DNA from: Bacteroidales bacterium
GTDB taxonomy: Bacteria; Bacteroidota; Bacteroidia; Bacteroidales; UBA1402
Reading direction: 5' to 3'
DNA: 64,000 nucleotides
NCBI GenBank assembly: GCA_017464285.1
Contig: JAFUDT010000004.1
Location: 248,001 to 312,000 of the forward strand
Shown here: in pieces, positions 8,282-18,311 of the stretch
How the letters are laid out: each line of letters opens with the position of its first letter
Numbering within the stretch: the stretch's first letter is position 1
Made by a program: the position numbers and the translations under genes
Notes under the pieces: model-generated
The model's database searches: none
What the model saw: only the letters and a program-made list of their open reading frames with translations
Told to the model about the DNA's origin: nothing

Positions 8282-10726
8282 TTATAGTCTGATATATTTC
8301 AGGCTGCCTGCCGCCAGCTGCTCATGGCCGCTGTCCGACAAGAAGCAGTATTTGACAAGATATATTCCACGAACCATCGCCGGCGACTCAATGACGGCGT
8401 TGCGGGCCGGTCCGGCTTCGAGCCGGAAACTGTGACGGCTCAGCAGTCGGCCGCTCAAATCGTGGACAGACACTTCAAGCTGTCCGCTGCAGGGCAGATC
8501 GCAACGGAATTGCATTACAGAGACATCGGCCGCCAGGCGCAGGTGGAATTCGTCGTGGCGGAAGCCGTCGGAGATGCTGTTCAGAGGAGTCTGCGGGACT
8601 GGAATCCGCAGGCAGGCCTGGGTCAGAGCACTCCAGGTACCATCGTGGAAACTGCGGGCTGCGAGATTCAGACAGCTGTCCTCCAAAAACGTTTCGGTCT
8701 GCCATATACGGGCTTCAGGCCGCAGACGGCCCTGTCCGTCACTTTCCCAGCGGACAGGATCGCTGCCGTCAGTCATATAGTAAATCTTGCCTTGTGTTGT
8801 GCTCAAAGCCAACCGGTCCCCCAGGGCAAATGTGTCGGTGATCAGTACCTCCCCGTTCAGGCTGACGACCGGGGCATCGATGTCCGGAAAGAGCCCCAGT
8901 GAGCGCATCTGCCCGATAAAGACATCGCGTCGTCCCGGAAGAATCTCGGTCAGCATTTTTTCCTGCAGGGGGTCGTAATGCGAGGTTTTCGTGTACAGTT
9001 CATAGGGAGCGATGTTCCAGCGGTGTACGTCGCGCCGGTAGTCTCCCCAGCGGGCTGCCTCGCAGTCTAAAGCCTGATATATCTCCTCGGAGAGTGAGAT
9101 CCATACGGCAGCGGCCGACTGGGGAGTCAGAACGCCGCTTTGGTAGCAATGGCGCTGGATGCGATCTCCGACCAGGCGGACAAAGCCCGGATTCTTCATC
9201 AGGTTGCCAAACAGGAGACTGGGGCAGAGTTTCCGCTTCTCTCCATATCCGACATTCTCCTTGAGGCTCTTGAGAACATGCTCCGAGTCCCAGCAGAGCA
9301 TCTTGAAACCGCTGCCCGGCGTGACTCTGTTGCGTACCGCCAGCCAGTTGTGTCGGTCCCAGTCGGTGTTACCGCCATATATGTTGATGATCATGTAGTC
9401 GATAAAATTGACCACGTCGAGCAGCGGTCGGCCATTGGGAATTCCGTCCTCCATTCCCAGGATGCGCTGATAGACTCTTTCATCGGAGGCCTGGCTGCTC
9501 AGGTCAAACAGTTCCTGCCAGGCCTCCATATTGCCATCGCCGGCCATAACTGTCTGAGGATTGTCTTCCACCTTGATGACATCGTATTCTTCTTCGGCAC
9601 CATTGAGGTATTCCTCACACCATTTTGCATCGATGCGTTCAGTAGGATTGTATAATCCCCAGTAGATGCCGTTGAGAAAGAGGTGGGCAAAGCGTTGGTG
9701 GGAAGCCGGGTGTCCCATCAGCCGCTGTATTTCCTTTGCCCAGGCATCGCGTGTATAGGCAGCGTTGTTGCGTTCGGTACTGTTGGCATGGACCCAGGTG
9801 TTGCAGAATCCGGCGCGCAGGACAATGTTGTCGAGCTTTTTGGCTTGAGTCTCGCCGAAGATATTGACCTTCTTCAGTTTCTTGGATCCGTATTTTTCCT
9901 TGAATACCAGCCGGAAAGAGTGTTTAGGAGTCTTTTCGGCCAGGCGGCTGTGACCACCGTGGAGTCTCAGACCGCAGTCGGCCTGCCAGGAGATCTCTCC
10001 TGCAGCATCGAACATTTCGACAGAAGCTGCCCGCAGCCATTTGGTTCCGGGATCGATATCAGGGAAATGGGAATAGCCGGTGGGCGGGTCTGTATAGTAA
10101 TAGATGCCGCCTTTCTCCGGATCATTGACGGCACTGAAGAGATTGTCCCTGTCGGTAACTACTGAGACTACCGGCAGCGAGAGAAGGCCTTGGCGGACTT
10201 TTTCCGCATAAACGGGATCGTTGCAGAGCTCGGGATCCATCTCATAGTCGGCTTTGGCGTATCCACTGAGTTGGGCATAGGGTCCCCATTTGACCGGATA
10301 GCCTTCGGGCGTTTGACTTTGCTGCAGGATATCATCGATAAACAGATAGGTCCTGGTGGTGATGCGGCTGTTTTCGATACCTTCCTGGTCGGAAATCAGG
10401 CAGGCCCTGACAACGCTGGTCCCGGCGATTCTGACAGGCTCTGTGTACCGGATGCCGTGTTCCACCCCCGGGTCGCCCCCGTCGAGCGTATAGACAATGG
10501 CTGCCTTTTCGTATCCTTCGGCAGGCTGGATGACCAGAGAAAAAGCCTCATCGTAGAAACCGTGTTCCTGACTGAAAACAGGAGCGGGGAGCCGCAGCGA
10601 ATCCAGCCGGCTATCGTAGGCCGAGCCGCTCTGGGCAGAGACAAAGACGGCATAAAGCAAGCCGAGACAAAAAAACAATGTCCTGAAGGCAACGGATGAA
10701 AGGCGGCTGTGGCTAGGACGGATCAT
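8282..10726 (-). CDS. CotH-family surface protein with T9SS sorting domain
   Basis: 814 residues from the ATG at 10726. A signal peptide ends at FVSAQ. Residues of about 45-130 form a chitobiase C-terminal-like beta-sandwich (YTLDGGDPGVEHGIRYTEPV). The centre is a CotH kinase-type domain (LRLHGGHSRLAEKTPKHSFRLVF, FLNGIYWGLYNPTERID, NWLAVRN, MLCWDSEH). A second TDGSDP sandwich follows. The last 90 residues are a type-A T9SS sorting domain (FRCDLPCSGQLEVSVHDLSGRLL, GIYLVKY). CotH proteins are atypical protein kinases. In Bacteroidota they are frequent T9SS cargo of unknown role. The expected fate is cell-surface display via PorU, PorZ and PorKLMN. Confidence 0.87.
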   Translation of the reverse strand: MIRPSHSRLSSVAFRTLFFCLGLLYAVFVSAQSGSAYDSRLDSLRLPAPVFSQEHGFYDEAFSLVIQPAEGYEKAAIVYTLDGGDPGVEHGIRYTEPVRIAGTSVVRACLISDQEGIENSRITTRTYLFIDDILQQSQTPEGYPVKWGPYAQLSGYAKADYEMDPELCNDPVYAEKVRQGLLSLPVVSVVTDRDNLFSAVNDPEKGGIYYYTDPPTGYSHFPDIDPGTKWLRAASVEMFDAAGEISWQADCGLRLHGGHSRLAEKTPKHSFRLVFKEKYGSKKLKKVNIFGETQAKKLDNIVLRAGFCNTWVHANSTERNNAAYTRDAWAKEIQRLMGHPASHQRFAHLFLNGIYWGLYNPTERIDAKWCEEYLNGAEEEYDVIKVEDNPQTVMAGDGNMEAWQELFDLSSQASDERVYQRILGMEDGIPNGRPLLDVVNFIDYMIINIYGGNTDWDRHNWLAVRNRVTPGSGFKMLCWDSEHVLKSLKENVGYGEKRKLCPSLLFGNLMKNPGFVRLVGDRIQRHCYQSGVLTPQSAAAVWISLSEEIYQALDCEAARWGDYRRDVHRWNIAPYELYTKTSHYDPLQEKMLTEILPGRRDVFIGQMRSLGLFPDIDAPVVSLNGEVLITDTFALGDRLALSTTQGKIYYMTDGSDPVRWESDGQGRLRPEARIWQTETFLEDSCLNLAARSFHDGTWSALTQACLRIPVPQTPLNSISDGFRHDEFHLRLAADVSVMQFRCDLPCSGQLEVSVHDLSGRLLSRHSFRLEAGPARNAVIESPAMVRGIYLVKYCFLSDSGHEQLAAGSLKYIRL

Positions 10727-10805
10727 CAGGCAGTTAATGAAACAGCGACAAAAATAATCCACTTATGTCAGAGTTTCAAGCCCCCTGTGAAAAAACTGAA
10801 CTCAG

Positions 10806-12191
10806 TCAGGCAAGCTGAGCTTCAATTTTCTGGATATCGGAGCGCAGGTTTTTGTCGGTCTCCATCCAGCCTTCGACCGCCTTGCAGGCATAGATGACCG
10901 TGGCATGGTTGCGGTTGCCCAGTACAAGACCGATATGAGCCAGCGAACTGTCGGTGTGTTTTTTGGCCAGGTACATGGCTATCTGCCGGGCCTGAGCCAC
11001 TTCCTGTTTTTTGCTGCGCGAGTGGATCAGGTCCCTGTCTATATGGTAATAGTCGCACACTTGCTGTTCGATAGCTTCAACGGAAAGTTTATCGTCTTCG
11101 CCGACCTGAACGGAACTCTCCACTATCTGGCGGCAAAGCTCCATGTCGATATTGCGTCCGTTGATGATGGAGTGGGCCATCAGGGAAGTAATGATACCTT
11201 CCAGGTCGCGGACATTGTCTTTGGCGTGACGGGCAATGTATTCGATGACCTCCTGGGGAATGCCTTCCACACCGTCCTGCTGGATTTTGTTTTTGAGAAT
11301 GTCGACCCTAAGCTGATAGTCGGGCTGCTTCATCTCTGCGGTCAGGCCCCATTTGAATCGGGTAAGCAGGCGCTCTTCCACCCCTTGCAGATCCTTGGGG
11401 GCACGGTCGCAGGTGAATACGAGCTGTTTTCCGGTCTGGTGCAACTGGTTGAAAATATGAAAAAATACATTCTGGGTGCCGGTTTTGCCGGAAAGCTCGT
11501 GGATATCGTCGATAAGCAGGACGTCAAGACTCTGGTAGAAATGGATGAAGTCGTTGATCTTATTCTGCAGATAGGCTTGTGAGTACTGCACCTGGAACAG
11601 ATGGGACGATATATAAAGAACACGGGCCTGCGGGTTTTTCTCCAGGGTGGCATTGCCGATGGCATGTAACAGGTGGGTCTTGCCGACCCCCGATTTCCCA
11701 TGGACGAACAAGGGGTTGAAGATGGTCTTGCCAGGATTGGCTGCGATGGACAAGCCTGCCGTGCGCGCCAGACGGTTGCTTTCACCAGCTACGAAATTGC
11801 CGAAATGCAGAGAGGGACTCAGTTGGGGATCCAGACGTTGCAAGGCAGGTCTGAAAAAGGACAGTCCGGACGGTCGCCCGGGTATGACAGGCTGGCTGCC
11901 GACGGTTTCCCGTAGGGAACTGACCGTTACAGAGGTATCGGAGATGCTGACCTGATACATCAGCTTGGTGGGACTGCCCGTTACCCGGTTGAGTGTCTTG
12001 CCGATAAGATCGGAATACCTATTTTCGAGCTGCTCCACATAGAAGTAGGAGGGTACCCGGATCCAAAGGCAGTTGTTTTCATACTTGAGAGGCTCGATGG
12101 GGGCAAACAGGTATACGTACTGCTCATTATCCACATTATCCCGGATAACGGCAGCACATTTTTCCCACAAAGCATTGACTGATAACCTCAT
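10806..12191 (-). CDS. dnaA: Chromosomal replication initiator DnaA
   Basis: 461 residues with all four DnaA domains: the N-terminal DnaB-contact domain, a short linker (about 90-125), the AAA+ ATPase with Walker A GKSGVGKT (165-172) and Walker B VLLIDD (224-229), and the C-terminal helix-turn-helix with its signature GLVLGNRNHATVIYACKAV. It begins MRLSVNALWEKC. One exact DnaA box, TTATCCACA, occurs at 12127-12135 inside the coding region near the start. The surrounding intergenic DNA has no box cluster, so oriC is probably elsewhere. Confidence 0.98.
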   Translation of the reverse strand: MRLSVNALWEKCAAVIRDNVDNEQYVYLFAPIEPLKYENNCLWIRVPSYFYVEQLENRYSDLIGKTLNRVTGSPTKLMYQVSISDTSVTVSSLRETVGSQPVIPGRPSGLSFFRPALQRLDPQLSPSLHFGNFVAGESNRLARTAGLSIAANPGKTIFNPLFVHGKSGVGKTHLLHAIGNATLEKNPQARVLYISSHLFQVQYSQAYLQNKINDFIHFYQSLDVLLIDDIHELSGKTGTQNVFFHIFNQLHQTGKQLVFTCDRAPKDLQGVEERLLTRFKWGLTAEMKQPDYQLRVDILKNKIQQDGVEGIPQEVIEYIARHAKDNVRDLEGIITSLMAHSIINGRNIDMELCRQIVESSVQVGEDDKLSVEAIEQQVCDYYHIDRDLIHSRSKKQEVAQARQIAMYLAKKHTDSSLAHIGLVLGNRNHATVIYACKAVEGWMETDKNLRSDIQKIEAQLA

Positions 12192-12530
12192 TTTCCTCTA
12201 CAAGAATTGAACGGATTCTGTCCCGCAAATTTTTGAAGAAAAAATGTATTCTGCAAGTGTGAGAACATGCAGAAAAAAGCTGGAATGAGGTATGTCGTTT
12301 AAACTCAATGTTCTAAATGTAATATATTGAATATTAATGAGTTGTACTTTCTTTGACGGGCCAATGGCCTAAGGAATAAGCCTTTGTAATTCTGTCAGGT
12401 TGAGGCCGCATTTTTGTCAGTTTTGTTGCAAAGGCTTTATTCATGCGGAAGAACCGTTCGATGTTATTTTTCCGTTAAATCTTGCGGCTTGGATTTTTAT
12501 TCAAAGCCTATGCGGACGGCTTGCATTATT
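12192..12530. other. AT-rich intergenic region between dnaA and the amidase gene
   Basis: 339 bp without a supported gene. It holds the upstream region of dnaA and the 3' flank of the amidase gene, both transcribed leftward. AT-rich runs such as AATATATTGAATATTAAT lie at about 12320-12340. No repeated DnaA boxes, tRNA or clear terminator were found. The rightward reading frame starting at 12414 is mostly antisense to the amidase. Confidence 0.5.
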
Positions 12531-13646
12531 TTACGGCTGGCTTTCAGCCCTGGCCTGAGTCAGCGGGATGCGTACCCCGTCCTTAAGGGCGATGACAAAG
12601 GCGTCGGGGAAGCTTTTCTTCAACTCGTTTTTCCGGGCGATGGCCTCCTTCTCAGTCAGATACGATCCACAGCAATACTTGAACAGGTCTTTTTCTTTGT
12701 AACAGATGACATCTCTCTGGCCTTTGAACTGCCGGTCATTGGCCTTGATTTCGCTGCGGGCCGTCAGTATCTGGACAGAGTAGCGGATGCCTGAGACCGG
12801 CTGGCCGTTTTCTGAAACTTCTTCGGAACCAGCCTGAGAGACTTGTGGCTGTGAACCCAGGTTCTTGACCGAAGCACGCAGTTTGTCATGCTCTTTTTTA
12901 TAGGAGCAGATGGCCTGGTAGATGCTTTCGGCCAGTTCATTCTGCCCTTTTTCACTGTTCATGTATTTCTCTTCCTCCAGATTGGAGATAAAGCCCAGTT
13001 CGATGAGGACTGCCGGCATACTGGTCCGGTGCAGCACCCAGTAAGGCGCCTGTCGGACACCTCGGTCCGTCCTTTTTTGGGCTACCAGGTTGTTCTGGAT
13101 GTATTTGGCCAGCTTGATGCTGTTTTCCATATTGACATTCTGCATGAGCTCGAAGATGATGTAGGACTCGACCGAGGAGGGATCGAATCCGGCGTATTTC
13201 TGCTGATAGTTGTCTTCAAGCAGCATGACGCTATTCTCTCTCTTGGCCACTTCCAGGTTCGATTTCTCTTTGTTCATACCCATGGTGAAAGTGCCTGCCC
13301 CGTGGACTTTCTTGTTGTCCACGCAGTCGGCATGGATGGAAATGAATATGTCTGCGTGGGCGTTGTTGGCAATCTTGGCCCGCTGTTCCAGTTCGATGAA
13401 GACATCTTTGTCACGGGTGTAGATGAGCCGGATGTCTTTGGAATGGTTGTCCTGCAGCCGTTTGCCTACTTTTTTGGCGACAGAGAGCACAATGTTTTTC
13501 TCCCGGGAGGTCTTGCCCAGGGCACCGGGATCTTTGCCTCCATGCCCTGGGTCGAGCACTACGGTAAAGCGGTCATCCTCTGCCATGGTCGGGAGGGAGA
13601 GCAACAGAGCTGTTGAAACTACGAGAAGGCGATGTAAAAAGTTCAT
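12531..13646 (-). CDS. N-acetylmuramoyl-L-alanine amidase with SPOR domain
   Basis: 371 residues. A signal peptide (1-22) is followed by an Amidase_3 domain with VLDPGHGGKDPGA (zinc His35) and the later FISIHAD and ELGFISN motifs. Residues of about 290-360 resemble a SPOR domain (RYSVQILTARSEIK ... YCCGSYLTEKEAIARKNELKK), which binds septal glycan stripped of stem peptides. Amidases of this type cut the bond between MurNAc and L-Ala and separate daughter cells. It lies 33 bp after the NamZ-type muramidase gene in the same direction, so the two probably work together in wall turnover. Confidence 0.93.
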   Translation of the reverse strand: MNFLHRLLVVSTALLLSLPTMAEDDRFTVVLDPGHGGKDPGALGKTSREKNIVLSVAKKVGKRLQDNHSKDIRLIYTRDKDVFIELEQRAKIANNAHADIFISIHADCVDNKKVHGAGTFTMGMNKEKSNLEVAKRENSVMLLEDNYQQKYAGFDPSSVESYIIFELMQNVNMENSIKLAKYIQNNLVAQKRTDRGVRQAPYWVLHRTSMPAVLIELGFISNLEEEKYMNSEKGQNELAESIYQAICSYKKEHDKLRASVKNLGSQPQVSQAGSEEVSENGQPVSGIRYSVQILTARSEIKANDRQFKGQRDVICYKEKDLFKYCCGSYLTEKEAIARKNELKKSFPDAFVIALKDGVRIPLTQARAESQP

Positions 13647-13679
13647 GTTGTAGTTTAGATGCTGATTCGAACAAAAGGT

Positions 13680-14870
13680 TTAGGGGTATAGCAGATAGAC
13701 GGCACGCATCTGCCGATATTCAGACAAAGAGGCCTGCCAGCTCTGACGGATGCTCTCCTGGTCGAGCCCTTCGAGAATCTGCTGCCGAAGAAGCGGTGTG
13801 CCGGCCAGCAAGTCGAAAAAGCGTGCATTCTTGAAAAACTGATCTTTGTCGGGGCTGCGCCGGTACATCTCCAGCAGCCAGCGAAGGGAAAAGCCGCAGG
13901 TTGTGGTGTCCTGTCTCAGATCGATACCGAAGCATGTCTGATTCCGGTACATAGGGCGGCTGTCAAAACCCGGCAGCGAACGGGGGACGAACTGGAAGTC
14001 TCCCAGCGTCTGGTCCGGGGCACCGATGATCTCAAATGGCGTTGTCGTGCCCCGGCCGACACTGATTGAAGTGCCTTCGAACAGGCATAGCGAGGGATAG
14101 AGCCGGACAGCTCTGTCGCTGGGCAGGTTGGGCGAGGGCTTGACAGGGAGAGAGTAAGGCTGTCCGTGCCGCCATCCCTTGACCGTGACCACTTTCAGTG
14201 AACATCGCCGGCCTTCTGCCAGCCAGCCTTGGCCGTTGATCATGCCGGCCAACTCACCCAGGGTACAGCCGTGGAGTATGGGAATGGGATGCATCCCGAC
14301 AAAGGAGCGGCATGAAGCTTCCAGCAGGGGCCCGTCCACATAGTCGTCAGGATTGGGACGGTCGAGCAGGATGAGGGTCTTGCCGTTTTCAGCGCAGGCC
14401 TCCATAACGTAGTGCAGGGTGCTGAGGTAAGTATAGAAGCGGCAGCCGACATCCTGAATATCAAAAATCAGGTAGTCAAGCCCCTCCATTTGTTCAGGCG
14501 AGGGTTTCTTGTTGTTGCCGTAAAGAGAAAACACCCTCAGACCGGTCTGCGGGTCTCGTCCGTCGGCGATGGCCGCCCCTGCATCGGCCGTGCCCCGGAA
14601 GCCGTGTTCGGGTGCGAAGATGCATTGCGGACGCAGGCCGGCCCGGCAGAGCGTGTCGGCCAGGCTGACCCCGTCGATTTGGGAAGTCTGGTTGATGACC
14701 AGGGCAAAACTCTTGTCTGCCAGCCAGGGGAAATAGACTTCGGTCTGCTGTGCCCCGGTGAGCAGAGGCTCGGCTGCTGCCGTCTGAGAGCTCCGCCGGG
14801 CTGCCCCCTGGCAGGAACAGGCCAGCAGGCATATCAGGACAGAGGTGTACAACTGTAGTTTTTGGCCCAT
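13680..14870 (-). CDS. namZ: NamZ-like exo-beta-N-acetylmuramidase (DUF1343/GH171) lipoprotein
   Basis: 396 residues with a lipoprotein signal (LLAC, Cys18) followed by a full DUF1343 domain: FAPEHGFRGTADAGA, LDYLIFDIQDVGCRFYTYLSTL, LLDRPNP, LFEGTSISVGRGTTTPFE. This family was characterised as exo-lytic beta-N-acetylmuramidase (NamZ, GH171), which releases MurNAc from the non-reducing ends of peptidoglycan fragments. The lipid anchor would place it at the outer membrane or in the periplasm. A TATTTTTG box on the complement (14905-14912) is a likely -7 element. It precedes the SPOR amidase gene, forming a peptidoglycan-degradation pair. Confidence 0.9.
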   Translation of the reverse strand: MGQKLQLYTSVLICLLACSCQGAARRSSQTAAAEPLLTGAQQTEVYFPWLADKSFALVINQTSQIDGVSLADTLCRAGLRPQCIFAPEHGFRGTADAGAAIADGRDPQTGLRVFSLYGNNKKPSPEQMEGLDYLIFDIQDVGCRFYTYLSTLHYVMEACAENGKTLILLDRPNPDDYVDGPLLEASCRSFVGMHPIPILHGCTLGELAGMINGQGWLAEGRRCSLKVVTVKGWRHGQPYSLPVKPSPNLPSDRAVRLYPSLCLFEGTSISVGRGTTTPFEIIGAPDQTLGDFQFVPRSLPGFDSRPMYRNQTCFGIDLRQDTTTCGFSLRWLLEMYRRSPDKDQFFKNARFFDLLAGTPLLRQQILEGLDQESIRQSWQASLSEYRQMRAVYLLYP

Positions 14871-14942
14871 ACCGTAAAAACTGTGGAGCTGAAAATTGGC
14901 GAGACAAAAATAAATAATTTCCTTTGCATGACAATTAGCATC

Positions 14943-15479
14943 ATGGATCCACGGGTACTTTTACATAAACACATTGACCCCAACGAGGAATTGTACGAGA
15001 TTATTTACCGTCACAGCCGTGCCGTGGCCGATATGGCCCTGGCTATATCGGACCGACATCCGGAATTGCAGGCCGACAGGCGGTTTTTAGAGGAAGCTTC
15101 ATTGCTGCACGACATCGGTTGCGTCAAGACCGATGCTCCGGTGATATGCTGTTACGGGACGGAACCCTATATCCGTCACGGCATTCTGGGAGCTTCCATC
15201 CTGCGTGGGGAAGGTCTGCCCCGGCATGCCCGGGTTTGTGAGCGTCATACGGGAACAGGACTTACTATAGAGGCCATTGACAGCCAGCATCTGCCTTTGC
15301 CCCGACAGGATCTGAGTCCGCAGACCATTGAAGAGGAAATCGTCTGTTTTGCCGACAAATTCTTCTCCAAAACCAGACTTGAGATTCAGTACAGCCCTGA
15401 GCAGGCTCGCCGGAAATTGGAAAAATTCGGTTCGGAGTCGCTTCGGCGCTTTGATAATTGGTGTAAAAGGTTTTTATAA
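14943..15479 (+). CDS. HD-domain phosphohydrolase (HDIG type)
   Basis: 178 residues from the ATG at 14943; an in-frame ATG at 14928 is an alternative start. The HD metal residues are visible: H24 in YRHSRAVAD, and H56-D57 in LLHDIG. A further His lies in IRHGILGASIL, and FADKFFSK carries the last Asp. These small cytoplasmic HD proteins act on nucleotides or phosphate esters. The substrate is unknown. The gene is divergent from the namZ-like gene and 44 bp upstream of lptD. Confidence 0.85.
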   Translation: MDPRVLLHKHIDPNEELYEIIYRHSRAVADMALAISDRHPELQADRRFLEEASLLHDIGCVKTDAPVICCYGTEPYIRHGILGASILRGEGLPRHARVCERHTGTGLTIEAIDSQHLPLPRQDLSPQTIEEEIVCFADKFFSKTRLEIQYSPEQARRKLEKFGSESLRRFDNWCKRFL

Positions 15480-15523
15480 TCACATCCATTTGTTGTAATT
15501 TTGTCGGCTTATAAACTAAGGTA

Positions 15524-18304
15524 ATGTCGAGATTACAGCATAAGATAATGAACTGCTCCCTCCTGAGAAGCTGCCTGGTCGTATGGTTGGCAATGCTTCC
15601 CTTTTTGGCTGTGGCTCAGTATGTTGATGCCGATTCGACGACCTTGGCTCCCGGCATTGTCCCCATGTCGGTAAGAGATACGGTGATAGCCCTGGCTGCC
15701 GATTCCCTGTCGGTTGAACAGCCCGCTGACAGTTCGGCTGCCCCTAAAAACGATCTTTCCTCCCTGACGGAAATCATCACTTTCAGTGCCTTGGACTCCA
15801 TGACCATCGATGCCGACGGTATGGCCCATCTCTACAATGAAGGCCGGGTGATTTACGGCGAGATGGAACTGACCGGCGGTTATATCGTGATGAACATGGA
15901 CAGCTCGAATATCTACGCCACCGGCCTGCGTGACACCTCGGGCACTGTGTCCGGCCTTCCTGTATTCAAGGATAAGAGCGGCGAATACGAAAGCAAAGGG
16001 CTGCGGTACAATTTCAATACCCAGCGCGGTATTATCTTCGATGTGGTCACCCAGCAGGGGGAGGGCTATGTGGTAAGCGGACGGACCAAGAAAATGGAGG
16101 ATGATGCCATGTACATGACCGACGGCAAATATACCACCTGCGACGACCACGACCACCCGCATTTCTACCTGTCGCTGAGCAAGGCGAAAATCCGACCGGG
16201 CAAGAACATCGTCACCGGTCCCGCCCATCTGGTTGTCGAGGATGTGCATCTGCCTCTGGTCATACCCTTCGGCTATTTCCCCTTTACTTCCGAGTACTCT
16301 TCGGGTATTATCATGCCAACCTACGGCGATGAGCTTTCCCGTGGTTTTTATCTCCATGACGGCGGTTATTATTTTGCCTTCAGCGATTATGTCGATCTGG
16401 CTGTCACCGGCGAGATCTACTCCAAGGGATCCTGGGGGATAAAGGGCAGGAGCAATTACCGCAAGCGCTACAAGTATTCGGGCAATTTCTCGGTCTCCTA
16501 CCTTTTGACGGCCAACAGTGAAAAGCGCCTGCCTGACTATTCCGAGTCCAAGAACCTGAATGTGGTCTGGAGCCATGCCCAGGATGCCAAGGCCAATCCG
16601 TACCGGACATTCTCGGCCAGCGTCAATTTCGCCACCAGCGGTTATTCACGCAATGATCTGTATGCCTATTACAATACCGAAGCATTTTCACAGAATACTA
16701 AGAGCTCAAGCATCAGCCTTTCCCAGCGATTCCCCAATTTCCCGCTGTCCATCAGTGCCAGTATGAGCGTGTCGCAGCGCAGCAAGGATTCTACTCTGAC
16801 CGTCTCGCTGCCCAACATGAGCCTGAGTGTGTCGCGGTTCTATCCCTTCAAGCGTAAAAACGCTGTCGGCAGGGAGCGTTTCTATGAGAAAATCAGCATG
16901 AGCTATTCGGGAACACTGGCCAACAGCATCAGCGAGGTCAAGGAGCGTGATTTCTTTCATAAATCGCTTGTCCGCGACTGGCGTAACGGGATGCGCCACA
17001 GTATTCCCATCAGCGCCACCTTCACTGTGCTGAACTACATCAATCTCACCCCTTCGCTGAATTATACGGAGCGTTGGTATACCAGCGCCGTCGACCGCAA
17101 CTACGACCCGGTGCTGGATCAGGTGGTGGCCGATACTCTCTGGGGCTTCCACCGTGTCTGGGACTATTCGGCCAGCCTGAGTGCCTCGACCAAGCTCTAT
17201 GGTTTTTTCCAGCCCTTGCCTCAGCTCTTCGGCACGAAGGTGAACATGATCCGGCACGTGCTCACTCCGACCCTGTCGTTTTCCTATCGTCCCGACTTCG
17301 GCCAGGCGAAATACGGTTACTACGAGACGCTGGAATACACTGATGCCAGCGGCAAGGAGCATTCGACCACCTATTCCCACTACGCCGGCTCGCTGTATGG
17401 TACGCCCGGCTCCGGCCGATCGGGTATGGTCAATTTCAGTGTGGCCAACAACCTGGAAATGAAAGTGAGAAATGACCGTGACACCACCGAGGAAAATGCT
17501 TTCAAAAAAATCAGCCTGATAGATAATTTCTCTTTCGGATCGTCTTACAATCTGGCAGCTGACAGCCTGAACTGGAGCAATATATCGGCCAATATCCGTA
17601 TCAAGCTGGGGTCGAAATATACCCTGAACCTGAGCGGGCAGTTCGACCCCTACACCTATGTGCTGAACAGCTCCGGCAATCCGGTGCGGGTCAACGTGAC
17701 CCAGTTCAGGAAATACGGTATCCCGGGCAGGCTCATCAGCACGGGTACGTCGTTTTCCTATACCATCAATAACGACACCTTCAAGAAGAAGGATAAGAAA
17801 GATGCCAAAAAAGGGGGAGGAGCCACTTCAGACCCTGCCGATGGAGGTGAAATGTCTGCCGAAGGAGAGTCCGGGGCTGAAAAAGTGCCTGTTCCGGAAA
17901 CCAAGCCCGACCCCGAAGCGGCACTCTATAAGGAGTATTCGATTCCATGGAGTCTGTCGCTGAACTATACGCTGCGCTATGCGCGCTCTACTTTCAATAA
18001 AGAACGTCTGGAATACGACCACAAGCTGACGCACAACCTGAGTTTCAACGGAACGCTTTCCCTGACCGAGAAGTGGCATTTCACTGCATCGAGCAGCTAT
18101 AATTTCGACGTGCGTAAACTGACGACCATGAGCTGCTCGGTGAGCCGTGACCTGCACTGCTGGACCATGTCGGCCAGCTTCATCCCCATCGGTATGTACA
18201 AGTCCTACAACTTCTCGATCCGTGTCAAGGCCGGTGTGCTGCAGGACCTCAAATACGAGCAGCATCAGAATCCCCGCGACAATGCCATCTGGGGTGTCCG
18301 CTAA
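15524..18304 (+). CDS. lptD: LptD-like LPS assembly outer-membrane protein
   Basis: 926 residues. The signal peptide core LVVWLAMLPFLAVAQ follows a basic N-terminus; an in-frame ATG at 15548 is an alternative start. Residues of about 85-230 are an OstA/LptA-like beta-jellyroll (MAHLYNEGRVIYGEMELTGG, YMTDGKYTTCDD). A large barrel of alternating strands follows (IIMPTYGDELSRGFYLHDGGYYFAFSDYVDL). A Lys/Glu-rich loop (about 750-800, KKKDKKDAKKGGG) is probably extracellular or unstructured. In Bacteroidota this protein takes LptD's place in inserting LPS at the outer leaflet. LptB is also in the window. A TAATTTTG box at 15496-15503 may be its -7 element. Conventional LptD disulfide pairs were not verified. 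Confidence 0.88.
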   Translation: MSRLQHKIMNCSLLRSCLVVWLAMLPFLAVAQYVDADSTTLAPGIVPMSVRDTVIALAADSLSVEQPADSSAAPKNDLSSLTEIITFSALDSMTIDADGMAHLYNEGRVIYGEMELTGGYIVMNMDSSNIYATGLRDTSGTVSGLPVFKDKSGEYESKGLRYNFNTQRGIIFDVVTQQGEGYVVSGRTKKMEDDAMYMTDGKYTTCDDHDHPHFYLSLSKAKIRPGKNIVTGPAHLVVEDVHLPLVIPFGYFPFTSEYSSGIIMPTYGDELSRGFYLHDGGYYFAFSDYVDLAVTGEIYSKGSWGIKGRSNYRKRYKYSGNFSVSYLLTANSEKRLPDYSESKNLNVVWSHAQDAKANPYRTFSASVNFATSGYSRNDLYAYYNTEAFSQNTKSSSISLSQRFPNFPLSISASMSVSQRSKDSTLTVSLPNMSLSVSRFYPFKRKNAVGRERFYEKISMSYSGTLANSISEVKERDFFHKSLVRDWRNGMRHSIPISATFTVLNYINLTPSLNYTERWYTSAVDRNYDPVLDQVVADTLWGFHRVWDYSASLSASTKLYGFFQPLPQLFGTKVNMIRHVLTPTLSFSYRPDFGQAKYGYYETLEYTDASGKEHSTTYSHYAGSLYGTPGSGRSGMVNFSVANNLEMKVRNDRDTTEENAFKKISLIDNFSFGSSYNLAADSLNWSNISANIRIKLGSKYTLNLSGQFDPYTYVLNSSGNPVRVNVTQFRKYGIPGRLISTGTSFSYTINNDTFKKKDKKDAKKGGGATSDPADGGEMSAEGESGAEKVPVPETKPDPEAALYKEYSIPWSLSLNYTLRYARSTFNKERLEYDHKLTHNLSFNGTLSLTEKWHFTASSSYNFDVRKLTTMSCSVSRDLHCWTMSASFIPIGMYKSYNFSIRVKAGVLQDLKYEQHQNPRDNAIWGVR

Positions 18305-18311
18305 AAAAGGA

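Noticed and set aside
12127-12530. Replication origin next to dnaA
   Set aside because: Only one exact DnaA box (12127-12135) was found, and it is inside the coding sequence. The AT-rich spacer has no box cluster.
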